Below the pieces are notes generated by a model. The model made no database searches. It was not told where the DNA came from and worked only from the letters and a program-made list of their open reading frames with translations. 7,495 nucleotides of DNA, from positions 1-7,495 of the forward strand of contig SMWN01000082.1 in assembly GCA_004356415.1 (NCBI GenBank), written 5' to 3'. This stretch comes from Gammaproteobacteria bacterium (GTDB lineage: Bacteria > Pseudomonadota > Gammaproteobacteria > Eutrophobiales > Eutrophobiaceae). The translations under genes and the position numbers were made by a program. This document shows positions 1 through 4,953 of the stretch, one piece after another (positions within the stretch are counted from its first letter, which is position 1; the number at the start of each line of letters is the position of its first letter).

Positions 1-105
1 TATCCGGACGAAGAAGCAGAACCGCCAGACTCTACGGATTCATTGCAAGCATTTCGCGATGCGAGCAAGGCACTGGATAAAGCCATTGAGTCACTCAAGA
101 ATTAG
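1..105 (+). CDS. C-terminal end of an unidentified protein (partial)
   Basis: Frame 1 is open from the window edge to TAG at 103-105, giving 34 residues of a gene whose start lies outside the window. The visible tail is acidic and Pro-rich at first (D-E-E-A-E-P-P-D) and then a charged, probably helical stretch ending S-L-K-N. No domain can be recognised. It reads in the same direction as the hydrolase gene that starts 6 bases after its stop, so the two are likely co-transcribed. The composition is consistent with a flexible tail plus an amphipathic helix. I assign no function. Confidence that it is coding rests on the open frame, the very tight spacing and the codon use. Confidence 0.6.
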   Translation, partial: YPDEEAEPPDSTDSLQAFRDASKALDKAIESLKN

Positions 106-111
106 AAAACA

Positions 112-942
112 ATGAAAAAGGCAGGGAAAAAAGACCTGATCGATCATTCACATCGTCCGTCCATGCTGCTGTTGTTATTGGAAAGCAGGGCGGTATTTGA
201 CGCGGCAGCCATGGTGCCGATGTTAGGCCTTAGGAGGTTTTTACCCCAGGGTGACAACCACCCGGTTCTCGTATTCCCTGGATTCCTTGCCAGTTCCCGT
301 TCCACCCAGCCTTTACGGAAGTATATTGCGCACCTTGGTTACCGGGCCCATCGATGGAAACTGGGCTACAACATGGGTTACAGCTTCAATTTGCACCATG
401 GCATGCGGGACCGGGTTAGCGAGTTGGTCGATCGTTACAGCCAAAAGATCAGCCTGGTTGGCTGGAGCCTTGGGGGTGTGTATGCCCGCGAACTTGCCCG
501 TGAAATGCCAGATATTGTGCGCCAGGTTGTTACCATGGGCAGCCCGTTTCGCGGGCATCCCAGTTCCAGCAACGTCCACAGGATTTTCACAATGTTCAGT
601 GAAGTTGCATACGAGGAAATGCCACAGTCATTCCTGCAACACATGGCACATCCACCCCCGGTTCCCACCACTGCGCTTTATACACGAGGGGATGGAGTCG
701 TTGCCTGGCAGGCCACCGTGGAACTTTCCGACCGCTATGATGTTGAAAATATTCACGTTGGTGGCGCTCACCTGGGCCTTGGTTTTAACCCCCGGGTGCT
801 GGTCGCCCTGGCCGATCGCCTGGCCCAGCCGGAAGGGCAGTGGCGTCCTTTCAAACCGTCTTTGTGGCTGAGGCCGCTATTCCATAACTGGTACCCAGAC
901 TGGCTGGTGCATGGCAAGGAAAACCCATTGGAAGCAACCTGA
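112..942 (+). CDS. Alpha/beta hydrolase, lipase/esterase-like
   Basis: This 276-residue protein has the alpha/beta-hydrolase plan. An oxyanion-region strand, H-P-V-L-V-F-P-G-F, lies near residues 50-58. The nucleophile elbow G-W-S-L-G-G is at 117-122 with Ser119 as nucleophile. The loop T-R-G-D-G-V-V (191-197) offers Asp194 as catalytic acid, and G-G-A-H-L-G (217-222) offers His220. The sequence around T-M-G-S-P-F after the elbow resembles triacylglycerol lipases and PGAP1-like hydrolases, so an ester or lipid substrate is likely but unproven. No signal peptide is evident: the N-terminus is basic and polar, although a short Leu-rich run occurs at 18-23, so it is probably cytoplasmic or membrane-associated. 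ATG 112 follows the previous stop by 6 bases but has only a weak ribosome site. Internal ATGs at 163 and 211 are possible alternatives. The gene is G+C-rich and belongs to the chromosomal backbone. Confidence 0.88.
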   Translation: MKKAGKKDLIDHSHRPSMLLLLLESRAVFDAAAMVPMLGLRRFLPQGDNHPVLVFPGFLASSRSTQPLRKYIAHLGYRAHRWKLGYNMGYSFNLHHGMRDRVSELVDRYSQKISLVGWSLGGVYARELAREMPDIVRQVVTMGSPFRGHPSSSNVHRIFTMFSEVAYEEMPQSFLQHMAHPPPVPTTALYTRGDGVVAWQATVELSDRYDVENIHVGGAHLGLGFNPRVLVALADRLAQPEGQWRPFKPSLWLRPLFHNWYPDWLVHGKENPLEAT

Positions 943-976
943 AGCAGCAGTGTGCTTGCGTCGATAACTTTCCCCC

Positions 977-1357
977 TCAATCCCAGATATTGGCGGAATC
1001 CTCGAAATTTCCACGTTGTGGGAGTACAACGCAAAACCGCTGACCGGTGGGCGCCTCCATCACGACCCAGCGCTTTACCGGGCCAATACGCCTGGCCCCA
1101 AGGGCTTCCAGCCGTTGAACTTCCGCCTCGATGTCATCGGTCTCGATATCCAGGTGCACGCGGCTGGCGTGATCCACTTTCTGCACCTCGATGTGTTGAT
1201 CTTCCGGCTTAGTCTCAAGCAACACGTAGGCAGCTTCTGCCGGGTCATCACTTTTCTTAGGTTCAAGTCCCAGTGCTGCGCTCCAGAATGCGGCAGCTGC
1301 ATCCAGGTTATCGGTTTCACAATCAATAATGAATCCTGCCAGTTGACTCTTGTGCAT
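977..1357 (-). CDS. VOC-superfamily (glyoxalase-like) protein
   Basis: This 126-residue single-domain protein has the beta-alpha-beta-beta-beta layout of the vicinal oxygen chelate superfamily, closest by eye to the 'glyoxalase-like' domain of actinobacterial and proteobacterial small proteins. The first module runs L-A-G-F-I-I-D-C through F-W-S-A-A-L-G-L-E (6-32). The second starts at V-H-L-D-I-E-T-D-D (67-75) and ends P-T-G-Q-R-F-C-V-V (103-111). His68 is the most obvious candidate metal ligand; a full ligand set is not clear, so substrate and even catalysis are unknown. The gene is convergent with the alpha/beta hydrolase; only 34 bases separate the stops, with no obvious terminator between them. 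Its start codon lies 9 bases outside the inverted-repeat element at 1366-1637. A ribosome site (AGGA, reading on the minus strand) lies right at that element's end. The fold call is secure, the function is not. Confidence 0.85.
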   Translation of the reverse strand: MHKSQLAGFIIDCETDNLDAAAAFWSAALGLEPKKSDDPAEAAYVLLETKPEDQHIEVQKVDHASRVHLDIETDDIEAEVQRLEALGARRIGPVKRWVVMEAPTGQRFCVVLPQRGNFEDSANIWD

Positions 1358-1365
1358 GTATTGTT

Positions 1366-1401
1366 CCTAGTACTCCGTCAAGGTGATAATTACGAGTTCA
1401 G
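1366..1401 (+). repeat. Left terminal inverted repeat
   Basis: This is the left arm of the 36-bp terminal repeat, beginning CCTAGTACTCC and ending GAGTTCAG. Read outward on the minus strand it carries CGGAG and leads into AGGA and the ATG of the VOC gene, so it forms part of that gene's leader. Confidence 0.85.
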
Positions 1402-1498
1402 CGAGTTGGGAAGTGGTTGGGCGCAAGGCACGTCTCGCCGGCAATGGCATGTCCTTGCCCAGAGGCGTAACACCGCGAACGACCGCTTCCCAGCTCGC
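1401..1498. repeat. Long imperfect hairpin, arm A of the element
   Basis: GCGAGTTGGGAAGTGG at 1401-1416 pairs with CCGCTTCCCAGCTCGC at 1483-1498, with 14 Watson-Crick and 2 wobble pairs. The inner part can continue imperfectly to an apical hairpin at 1440-1459, where GGCAA and GG pair with CC and TTGCC around a short loop. The compatible wobble differences suggest the fold, not only the sequence, has been kept. Confidence 0.7.
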
Positions 1499-1507
1499 CC
1501 GAAGGGA

Positions 1508-1600
1508 GGTACCCAGATGTCCCAATACTGTGTTTCAGCCCTTAAGAAGGACTGGGCCATTCTTTGCGGTCTGCGCCTTGTCTTGGAACATCTGGGTGCC
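1508..1600. repeat. Long imperfect hairpin, arm B of the element
   Basis: GGTACCCAGATGTCCC at 1508-1523 matches the reverse complement of 1585-1600 at 14 of 16 positions. A smaller hairpin, CAGCCCTT against AAGGACTG, lies within it around 1536-1554. Together with arm A and the terminal repeats this gives a three-way-junction layout. Confidence 0.65.
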
Positions 1601-1601
1601 T

Positions 1602-1637
1602 CTGAACCCGCAATTATCACCTTGAAGGAGTACTAGG
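1602..1637 (-). repeat. Right terminal inverted repeat
   Basis: This is the right arm of the 36-bp repeat. Read on the plus strand it contains TTGAAGGAGTACTAGG; AAGGAG at 1625-1630 is 8 bases before the ATG at 1639 and is a near-perfect Shine-Dalgarno sequence for the truncated ORF that follows. Confidence 0.85.
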
Positions 1638-1638
1638 C

Positions 1639-1929
1639 ATGTCCGCTAGTGATAATCCTGTTAGCACGTCTGATAGCGGGGATATCACCATTCGTAATGT
1701 TGGTTTCGCGACTACAAATCAGGCATTGGAGATTGCTCTCGCGGACGGTAAGGTAGCAAACATTGAAAAATCCGACGGACTGGTGGAGTGGGTTTGTCTG
1801 CCTCCTCTGGTAGATAAACATGCCATGGATAAACTCAATCACCGTCCGAGAAAGACACTGGGTTATCGGACACCCTATGAAGTCTTCTTTAATACCAAGA
1901 CTTCGTTAACTGTTGCACTTGGTAGTTGA
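1639..1929 (+). pseudogene. Amidohydrolase N-terminus fused to IS30 transposase C-terminus (broken gene)
   Basis: The 96-codon frame has two unlike halves. Residues about 15-63 (I-T-I-R-N-V-G-F ... L-P-P-L-V-D-K-H-A) match the start of an amidohydrolase of the cytosine-deaminase/metal-dependent type: an N-terminal beta segment with 'ALADGKVANIE', then the approach to the HxH metal motif, which normally reads D-x-H-x-H-L-D-K. Here it breaks after D-K-H-A. From about M63 on, D-K-L-N-H-R-P-R-K-T-L-G-Y-R-T-P-Y-E-V-F-F is the hallmark C-terminal tail of IS30-family transposases, ending T-V-A-L-G-S-stop. The hybrid lacks both the amidohydrolase barrel and the transposase DDE core, so neither activity is possible. 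A strong ribosome site (AAGGAG, 1625-1630) is provided by the end of the adjacent inverted-repeat element, so the short hybrid could still be translated. It is probably a remnant of an extra deaminase gene of the catabolic block, destroyed by an IS30 insertion followed by deletion. Confidence 0.72.
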
Positions 1930-1935
1930 ATCCAA
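1826..1935 (+). mobile_element. IS30-family transposase 3' remnant
   Basis: The translated tail L-N-H-R-P-R-K-T-L-G-Y-R-T-P-Y-E-V-F-F is diagnostic of the C-terminus of IS30-family DDE transposases. Only about 35 codons survive; everything upstream has been replaced by amidohydrolase sequence. In this family the right inverted repeat usually overlaps or closely follows the 3' end of the gene, so the element end is probably within GTTGCACTTGGTAGTTGAAT (about 1911-1930). The exact end is inferred, not seen, because no left end is present to compare. Confidence 0.7.
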
Positions 1936-1994
1936 GCTCCTCAATTAACTTGCTACAGTAGAGAGTAAATCGGGTCAGCAAGGTATGTTTATTA

Positions 1995-2023
1995 TTGCTA
2001 ATTTTGTGATCACAATTTATGAT
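1995..2023 (+). promoter_or_regulatory. Sigma70-type promoter for the catabolic gene cluster
   Basis: TTGCTA at 1995-2000 and TATGAT at 2018-2023 are separated by exactly 17 bases, each one or two bases from consensus. A second, perfect TATAAT lies at 2031-2036 but has no good -35 partner at normal spacing. The site lies in the A+T-rich stretch between the IS30 remnant and the M24 gene, about 65 bases before its ATG. It is the only convincing promoter seen ahead of the five-gene block. Confidence 0.55.
2004..2015. promoter_or_regulatory. 12-bp perfect palindrome, likely operator
   Basis: TTGTGATCACAA is its own reverse complement and lies entirely inside the 17-bp spacer of the predicted promoter, where a bound repressor would block RNA polymerase. 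Its TTGT...ACAA form resembles sites of GntR/FadR-type regulators of catabolic operons. The TGTGA/TCACA halves resemble CRP half-sites but lack the 6-bp spacer. No regulator gene is in the window. Confidence 0.5.
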
Positions 2024-2088
2024 CTTACTTTATAATCGCATAAGATTCCGATTTCCCCCAAAGCCCGGCACAGGGATTAAGTCATAGT

Positions 2089-3204
2089 ATGCGCAAAGAC
2101 ATAGTGAATCGGCTGACGGCAACCATGGCTGAACATGGCTTTGATGCCGTTATTTGTCTGTCTCCGGAAAATTTTGCTTATGTTTCCGGTTTTGTCGTGC
2201 CTTCCCAACCCTTGATGCGCTGGCGTCATGCTGCGATCGTCGTAACTGCCGATGGTAAATGTGCATTTCTTGCAGTTGATATGGAAGAAAGTACGCTAAA
2301 GAGTAAAGTCAATGATGTTGATGTACGCATCTGGGGAGAATTTACTGACAATCCCATGCAGGTGCTGGCCGATTTATTAAAAGATATGGGACTGGCCGAT
2401 GCAAAAATCGGTATGGAGATGAACTATATATTTGCCGGTGATTATTCTGAGCTAACAAGAGAATTACCCGATGCGAAGTTTGTTGCAGCGGAAGGTTATC
2501 TTGGGCGCTTGCGTCAAATAAAAACGGAAGATGAAATTGATTTGATGCGGCGTTTGTCCAGGATTGCTGATGAATCTATCTACAAGGCACTAATGGACGT
2601 AGCAGCCGGCAGTACTGAAATGGACATCGCCGGAGGGCTGATCAAGAATATATATAGTTTGGGTGCCGACGATTTCAAACTAATGATCGTTGCAACCGGC
2701 CCTCGTAGTGTGTTCCCAAATGTAGGGCCTTCTTTACGTGTACTGGAAGAGCAGGACATTTGCCGGGTTGAAATCTTTTCTGTTATCAATGGCTATCATG
2801 CCGGTGTTTGTCGAACCGCCCAAGTACAATCAGCACCTGAGCATGCTGAAGATATCTGGAAGAACCTGGTGGAATGCAAGTATCTGGTGCTGGATATGAT
2901 CAAACCGGGGGCCAGTTCAAAAGCCATCTATGAAGCATTTATCAAGCATCTGAGTAAATTAAATTTACCGCCGATAAAATTTATTGGCCATGGTATTGGC
3001 TTACACTTGCATGAGGAGCCGTATGTTGGGATGTATTCAGATGTTTCACTGGAAGCAGGAATGGTTTTGGGGATCGAGCCATTAGTGTATGACACCGGCT
3101 GCGGTTTTGGAATGCAGAACAAAGATATTGTACTCGTTACCGAATCCGGTTCGGAACTGTTGTCTGACTTTACTAATACGGATTCATTACTGACAATAAA
3201 TTGA
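2089..3204 (+). CDS. M24/creatinase-fold hydrolase lacking canonical metal ligands
   Basis: This 371-residue protein has the two-domain layout of the M24 (aminopeptidase P/prolidase/creatinase) family: an N-terminal creatinase-type domain (about 1-135) and a C-terminal 'pita-bread' domain (about 145-360). Canonical landmarks align, but metal ligands are replaced: Glu228 for the first Asp, Gly239 for the second Asp (Y-H-A-G-V-C-R-T instead of Y-x-S-D-x-T-R-T) and Lys345 for the last Glu (N-K-D-I-V-L-V-T). His301 (G-H-G-I-G), His308 (L-H-L-H-E-E-P) and Glu330 (G-I-E-P) remain. The usual G-P-N-x-x-x-P-H substrate motif reads G-P-R-S-V-F-P-N. A dimetal peptidase is therefore unlikely. Metal-free members such as creatinase cleave C-N bonds in small molecules, and that is the better precedent, although the catalytic creatinase residues are not all present either. 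ATG 2089 has AGGGA 12 bases upstream (2072-2076), rather distant. It is the first gene of the presumed operon. Confidence 0.87.
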   Translation: MRKDIVNRLTATMAEHGFDAVICLSPENFAYVSGFVVPSQPLMRWRHAAIVVTADGKCAFLAVDMEESTLKSKVNDVDVRIWGEFTDNPMQVLADLLKDMGLADAKIGMEMNYIFAGDYSELTRELPDAKFVAAEGYLGRLRQIKTEDEIDLMRRLSRIADESIYKALMDVAAGSTEMDIAGGLIKNIYSLGADDFKLMIVATGPRSVFPNVGPSLRVLEEQDICRVEIFSVINGYHAGVCRTAQVQSAPEHAEDIWKNLVECKYLVLDMIKPGASSKAIYEAFIKHLSKLNLPPIKFIGHGIGLHLHEEPYVGMYSDVSLEAGMVLGIEPLVYDTGCGFGMQNKDIVLVTESGSELLSDFTNTDSLLTIN

Positions 3205-3295
3205 TTTGTTGATTTGCCACAAATTACACAGTGAGCACCGAGAGTCAATTCTTAATAAACTCTGTGTCCTTTGCGCCCATTAATATTAGGAATAT
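3205..3295. repeat. Short intergenic spacer with palindromic segments
   Basis: This is the only sizeable gap inside the operon. ACACAG (3226-3231) can pair with CTGTGT (3262-3267), and AGAGT (3241-3245) with ACTCT (3259-3263); the two stems overlap and so exclude each other. The ACACAG...CTCTGTGTCCTTTGCG flavour resembles dispersed intergenic palindromes found in many proteobacterial genomes. No T-run follows, so it is not a clear terminator. TAGGA at 3287-3291 serves the next gene. Confidence 0.35.
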
Positions 3296-4735
3296 GTGAA
3301 AACCCTGATTGAACATCTTGATTTTGTCCTGACGGTAGACCAAGACGACAGCGTTATCCGTGATGCCGCAGTAGTGATCGAGGGCGACAAAATTATCGAC
3401 ATAGGGCCGTCAGCTGATGTGTTTCAAAGACATGACCGTGGGGGTTTTAAGCTGATCAAAGACGGCACGCTTAAGGGAATGTGTCCGGGTTTTATTGATT
3501 CCCATGTGCATTTGTCGGAAACCCTTTCGCGAGCAGTGTTCCCGGATAACCTCAATACAAGGGCCTGGGTGTTTCATTGGGCCAAGCCATTTTATGCACA
3601 CATAACGGCAGATGATGAATATTGTGGGGCATTGCTGGGTATCACGGAAATGCTTCGCTGTGGTACGACGTGTTTCCTTGATATGGGTTCACAATATGAT
3701 CCGGGTATTACTGTAAAAGCCATGGAACAAACCGGTATGCGTGGTATTACAGGTCGCCATGCTGCTGATAACCCCCCTGAAGTGTATCCGCGTGGTTGGA
3801 CCGATGAAATGGTAAAACACCATTTTTATGCCAATGCTGATGAAGCGCTTCAAGAACTAGAGTCTTGTGTTAAAAAATACCACGGCGCTCTGGATGGCCG
3901 GGCGCGTTGCTGGGTGAACATCGAAGGCAAGGAACCCTGTACGCTGGAATTACACGTTGGCGCGCGTAAGCTTGCTGAGAAGCTGGGAGTAGGGACGACC
4001 TACCACCTTGCAACCAGCATAGAAGAAGCTAAAGTCTGTGAGGAAAAACACGGTGTGTGGCCGATTACTCGGATAGAGCAAGCTGGCGGATTGGGCAATA
4101 ATCTTGTCATTGCGCATGGCGTAGCCGTAAGTGATGATGAGGTCGGTACGCTCGCAAGTTATGATGCCAAAGTAGTATTTTGTCCTTCGTCCTCGTTTAA
4201 ATTAGGAAAGGGGGCAACGGCAATAGGTAAATACCCTGAATTGGTCGCAGCAGGAGTCACAGTTGGGCTAGGTACCGATGGAGTCTCTGCCGCAGGGAAT
4301 ATGAACCTGATGCGACAGATGTTTATGGTAGCCGGTATGTTCAAGGATGCCCGCATGCAATCGGATATCTTTACTGCACGCCAGGCCTTGCGAGCTGCCA
4401 CGACAGAAGGCGCCAAAACCTTGATGTGGGATGATGAGGTTGGTTCATTGGAGATTGGTAAGAAAGCAGACTTTATTCTATTTGATCTGGATCATATTGA
4501 GTGGACGCCGTTTCATGATCCACTACAAGCTCTGGTATTTTCCGCTTCAACGGCGACGATTGAAGAAACCTGGGTGAATGGTGTTGCTTTATTTAAAGAC
4601 GGCCGGGTTGCAGGTGTTGATGAACAAGAACTTAAACGTAAGGCACGTGAACTAGCTGCTGCGGCCGTTGAACGTGCTGGCCTCGATCGGGAAGATGTAC
4701 CAAAGTCAACAACGCTTTATGATTCCGGTAATTAA
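3296..4735 (+). CDS. TrzA/AtzA-type amidohydrolase (metal-dependent deaminase/dechlorinase family)
   Basis: This 479-residue member of the ATZ/TRZ branch of the amidohydrolase superfamily hydrolyses, by family, C-N (sometimes C-Cl) bonds of purines, triazines and related heterocycles. Metal-site residues are visible: H-V-H (His70, His72) after P-G-F-I-D-S, His237 in Y-H-L-A-T, His274 in I-A-H-G-V and Asp328 in G-L-G-T-D-G. The glutamate that usually follows the third His (H-x-x-E) is Thr240 here, so catalysis or substrate must differ from AtzA-like deaminases. The C-terminal beta segment E-I-G-K-K-A-D-F-I-L-F-D is typical. Start is GTG 3296: an in-frame TAG at 3287 excludes anything earlier, TAGGA lies 4 bases upstream, and the ATG at 3294 is out of frame and followed at once by TGA. 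Length is normal for the family. It is followed 21 bases later by the tautomerase gene. Substrate unknown. Confidence 0.92.
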   Translation: MKTLIEHLDFVLTVDQDDSVIRDAAVVIEGDKIIDIGPSADVFQRHDRGGFKLIKDGTLKGMCPGFIDSHVHLSETLSRAVFPDNLNTRAWVFHWAKPFYAHITADDEYCGALLGITEMLRCGTTCFLDMGSQYDPGITVKAMEQTGMRGITGRHAADNPPEVYPRGWTDEMVKHHFYANADEALQELESCVKKYHGALDGRARCWVNIEGKEPCTLELHVGARKLAEKLGVGTTYHLATSIEEAKVCEEKHGVWPITRIEQAGGLGNNLVIAHGVAVSDDEVGTLASYDAKVVFCPSSSFKLGKGATAIGKYPELVAAGVTVGLGTDGVSAAGNMNLMRQMFMVAGMFKDARMQSDIFTARQALRAATTEGAKTLMWDDEVGSLEIGKKADFILFDLDHIEWTPFHDPLQALVFSASTATIEETWVNGVALFKDGRVAGVDEQELKRKARELAAAAVERAGLDREDVPKSTTLYDSGN

Positions 4736-4756
4736 CAAATATGAATAGGTGAAAAA

Positions 4757-4951
4757 ATGCCTGTAGTTACTGTGCAACTGTGGAAAGGACGAACTGTCGA
4801 TCAAAAACGTAAATTGGTAAAAGCAATAACTGATGCCATGATAGAACACGCTGATGCAAAACCGGATGGTTTGCACGTTATTATTCAGGAATATGAACTG
4901 GAAAACTGGGCACGTGCTGGAGTCTTGGGTATGGACAGAAAGGATGCGTGA
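4757..4951 (+). CDS. 4-oxalocrotonate tautomerase family protein
   Basis: This 64-codon protein, 63 residues once Met is removed, has the size of 4-oxalocrotonate tautomerase monomers, which assemble as hexamers. The mature N-terminal proline (Pro1, from M-P-V-V-T-V) is the family's general base. Arg11 is in the expected place (W-K-G-R) and a Trp sits at position 50, as in the Pseudomonas enzyme. Position 39, an Arg in that enzyme, is His here, pointing to a different substrate. The family isomerises enol/keto acids, and some members dehalogenate or hydrate. AGGTGA lies ahead of the ATG at good spacing. Its stop (TGA, 4949-4951) overlaps a possible GTG start (4948) and is 2 bases before the ATG (4954) of the next gene, so translation is probably coupled. 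Within this cluster it would act on the unsaturated acid released by the hydrolases (inference). Confidence 0.88.
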   Translation: MPVVTVQLWKGRTVDQKRKLVKAITDAMIEHADAKPDGLHVIIQEYELENWARAGVLGMDRKDA

Positions 4952-4953
4952 AT

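Larger units (their letters stand above)
1366..1637. mobile_element. MITE-like non-autonomous element with 36-bp terminal inverted repeats
   Basis: Positions 1366-1401 and the reverse complement of 1602-1637 match at 33 of 36 bases (differences at 1377, 1392 and 1395). The outermost CTAG (1367-1370 and 1633-1636) is present as a direct as well as inverted repeat, as expected of a 4-bp target duplication, which makes the element proper 1371-1632 (262 bp). CTAG-type targets are known for parts of the IS5 family, but I cannot assign a parent. The small open frames inside are disrupted by the palindromic structure and look spurious, so there is no transposase. The interior is two further long imperfect palindromes (1401-1498 and 1508-1600), which would give a three-armed structure if single-stranded. 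It lies between two divergent ORFs. Confidence 0.8.

Noticed and set aside
251..871. 206-codon plus-strand frame overlapping the alpha/beta hydrolase
   Set aside because: It is a shadow of the hydrolase in another frame: it has no recognisable domain and an odd Cys/Trp-rich composition, whereas the 112-942 frame has the full catalytic triad.
1383..1625. 80-codon frame (and the opposite-strand 76-codon frame) inside the element
   Set aside because: Both lie in highly palindromic DNA, lack recognisable domains and good ribosome sites, and span both hairpin arms; not a transposase.
1016..1636. 206-codon plus-strand frame running through the VOC gene and the inverted-repeat element
   Set aside because: It is antisense to a clear VOC protein for half its length and then crosses the palindromic element; no domain and no ribosome site.
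1366..1637. Integron attC site or group II intron
   Set aside because: A lone GTTGGGC resembles an attC core site, but no matching partner sites are placed symmetrically, the ends are ordinary inverted repeats with a CTAG duplication, and no intron domain V or reverse transcriptase is present.
2004..2015. CRP/Vfr site
   Set aside because: The TGTGA and TCACA halves overlap without the 6-bp spacer required by CRP-type dimers, so a GntR-like or other operator is more plausible.
3294..3299. ATG at 3294 as start of the amidohydrolase
   Set aside because: ATG is followed directly by TGA in that frame; the coding frame begins with GTG at 3296.
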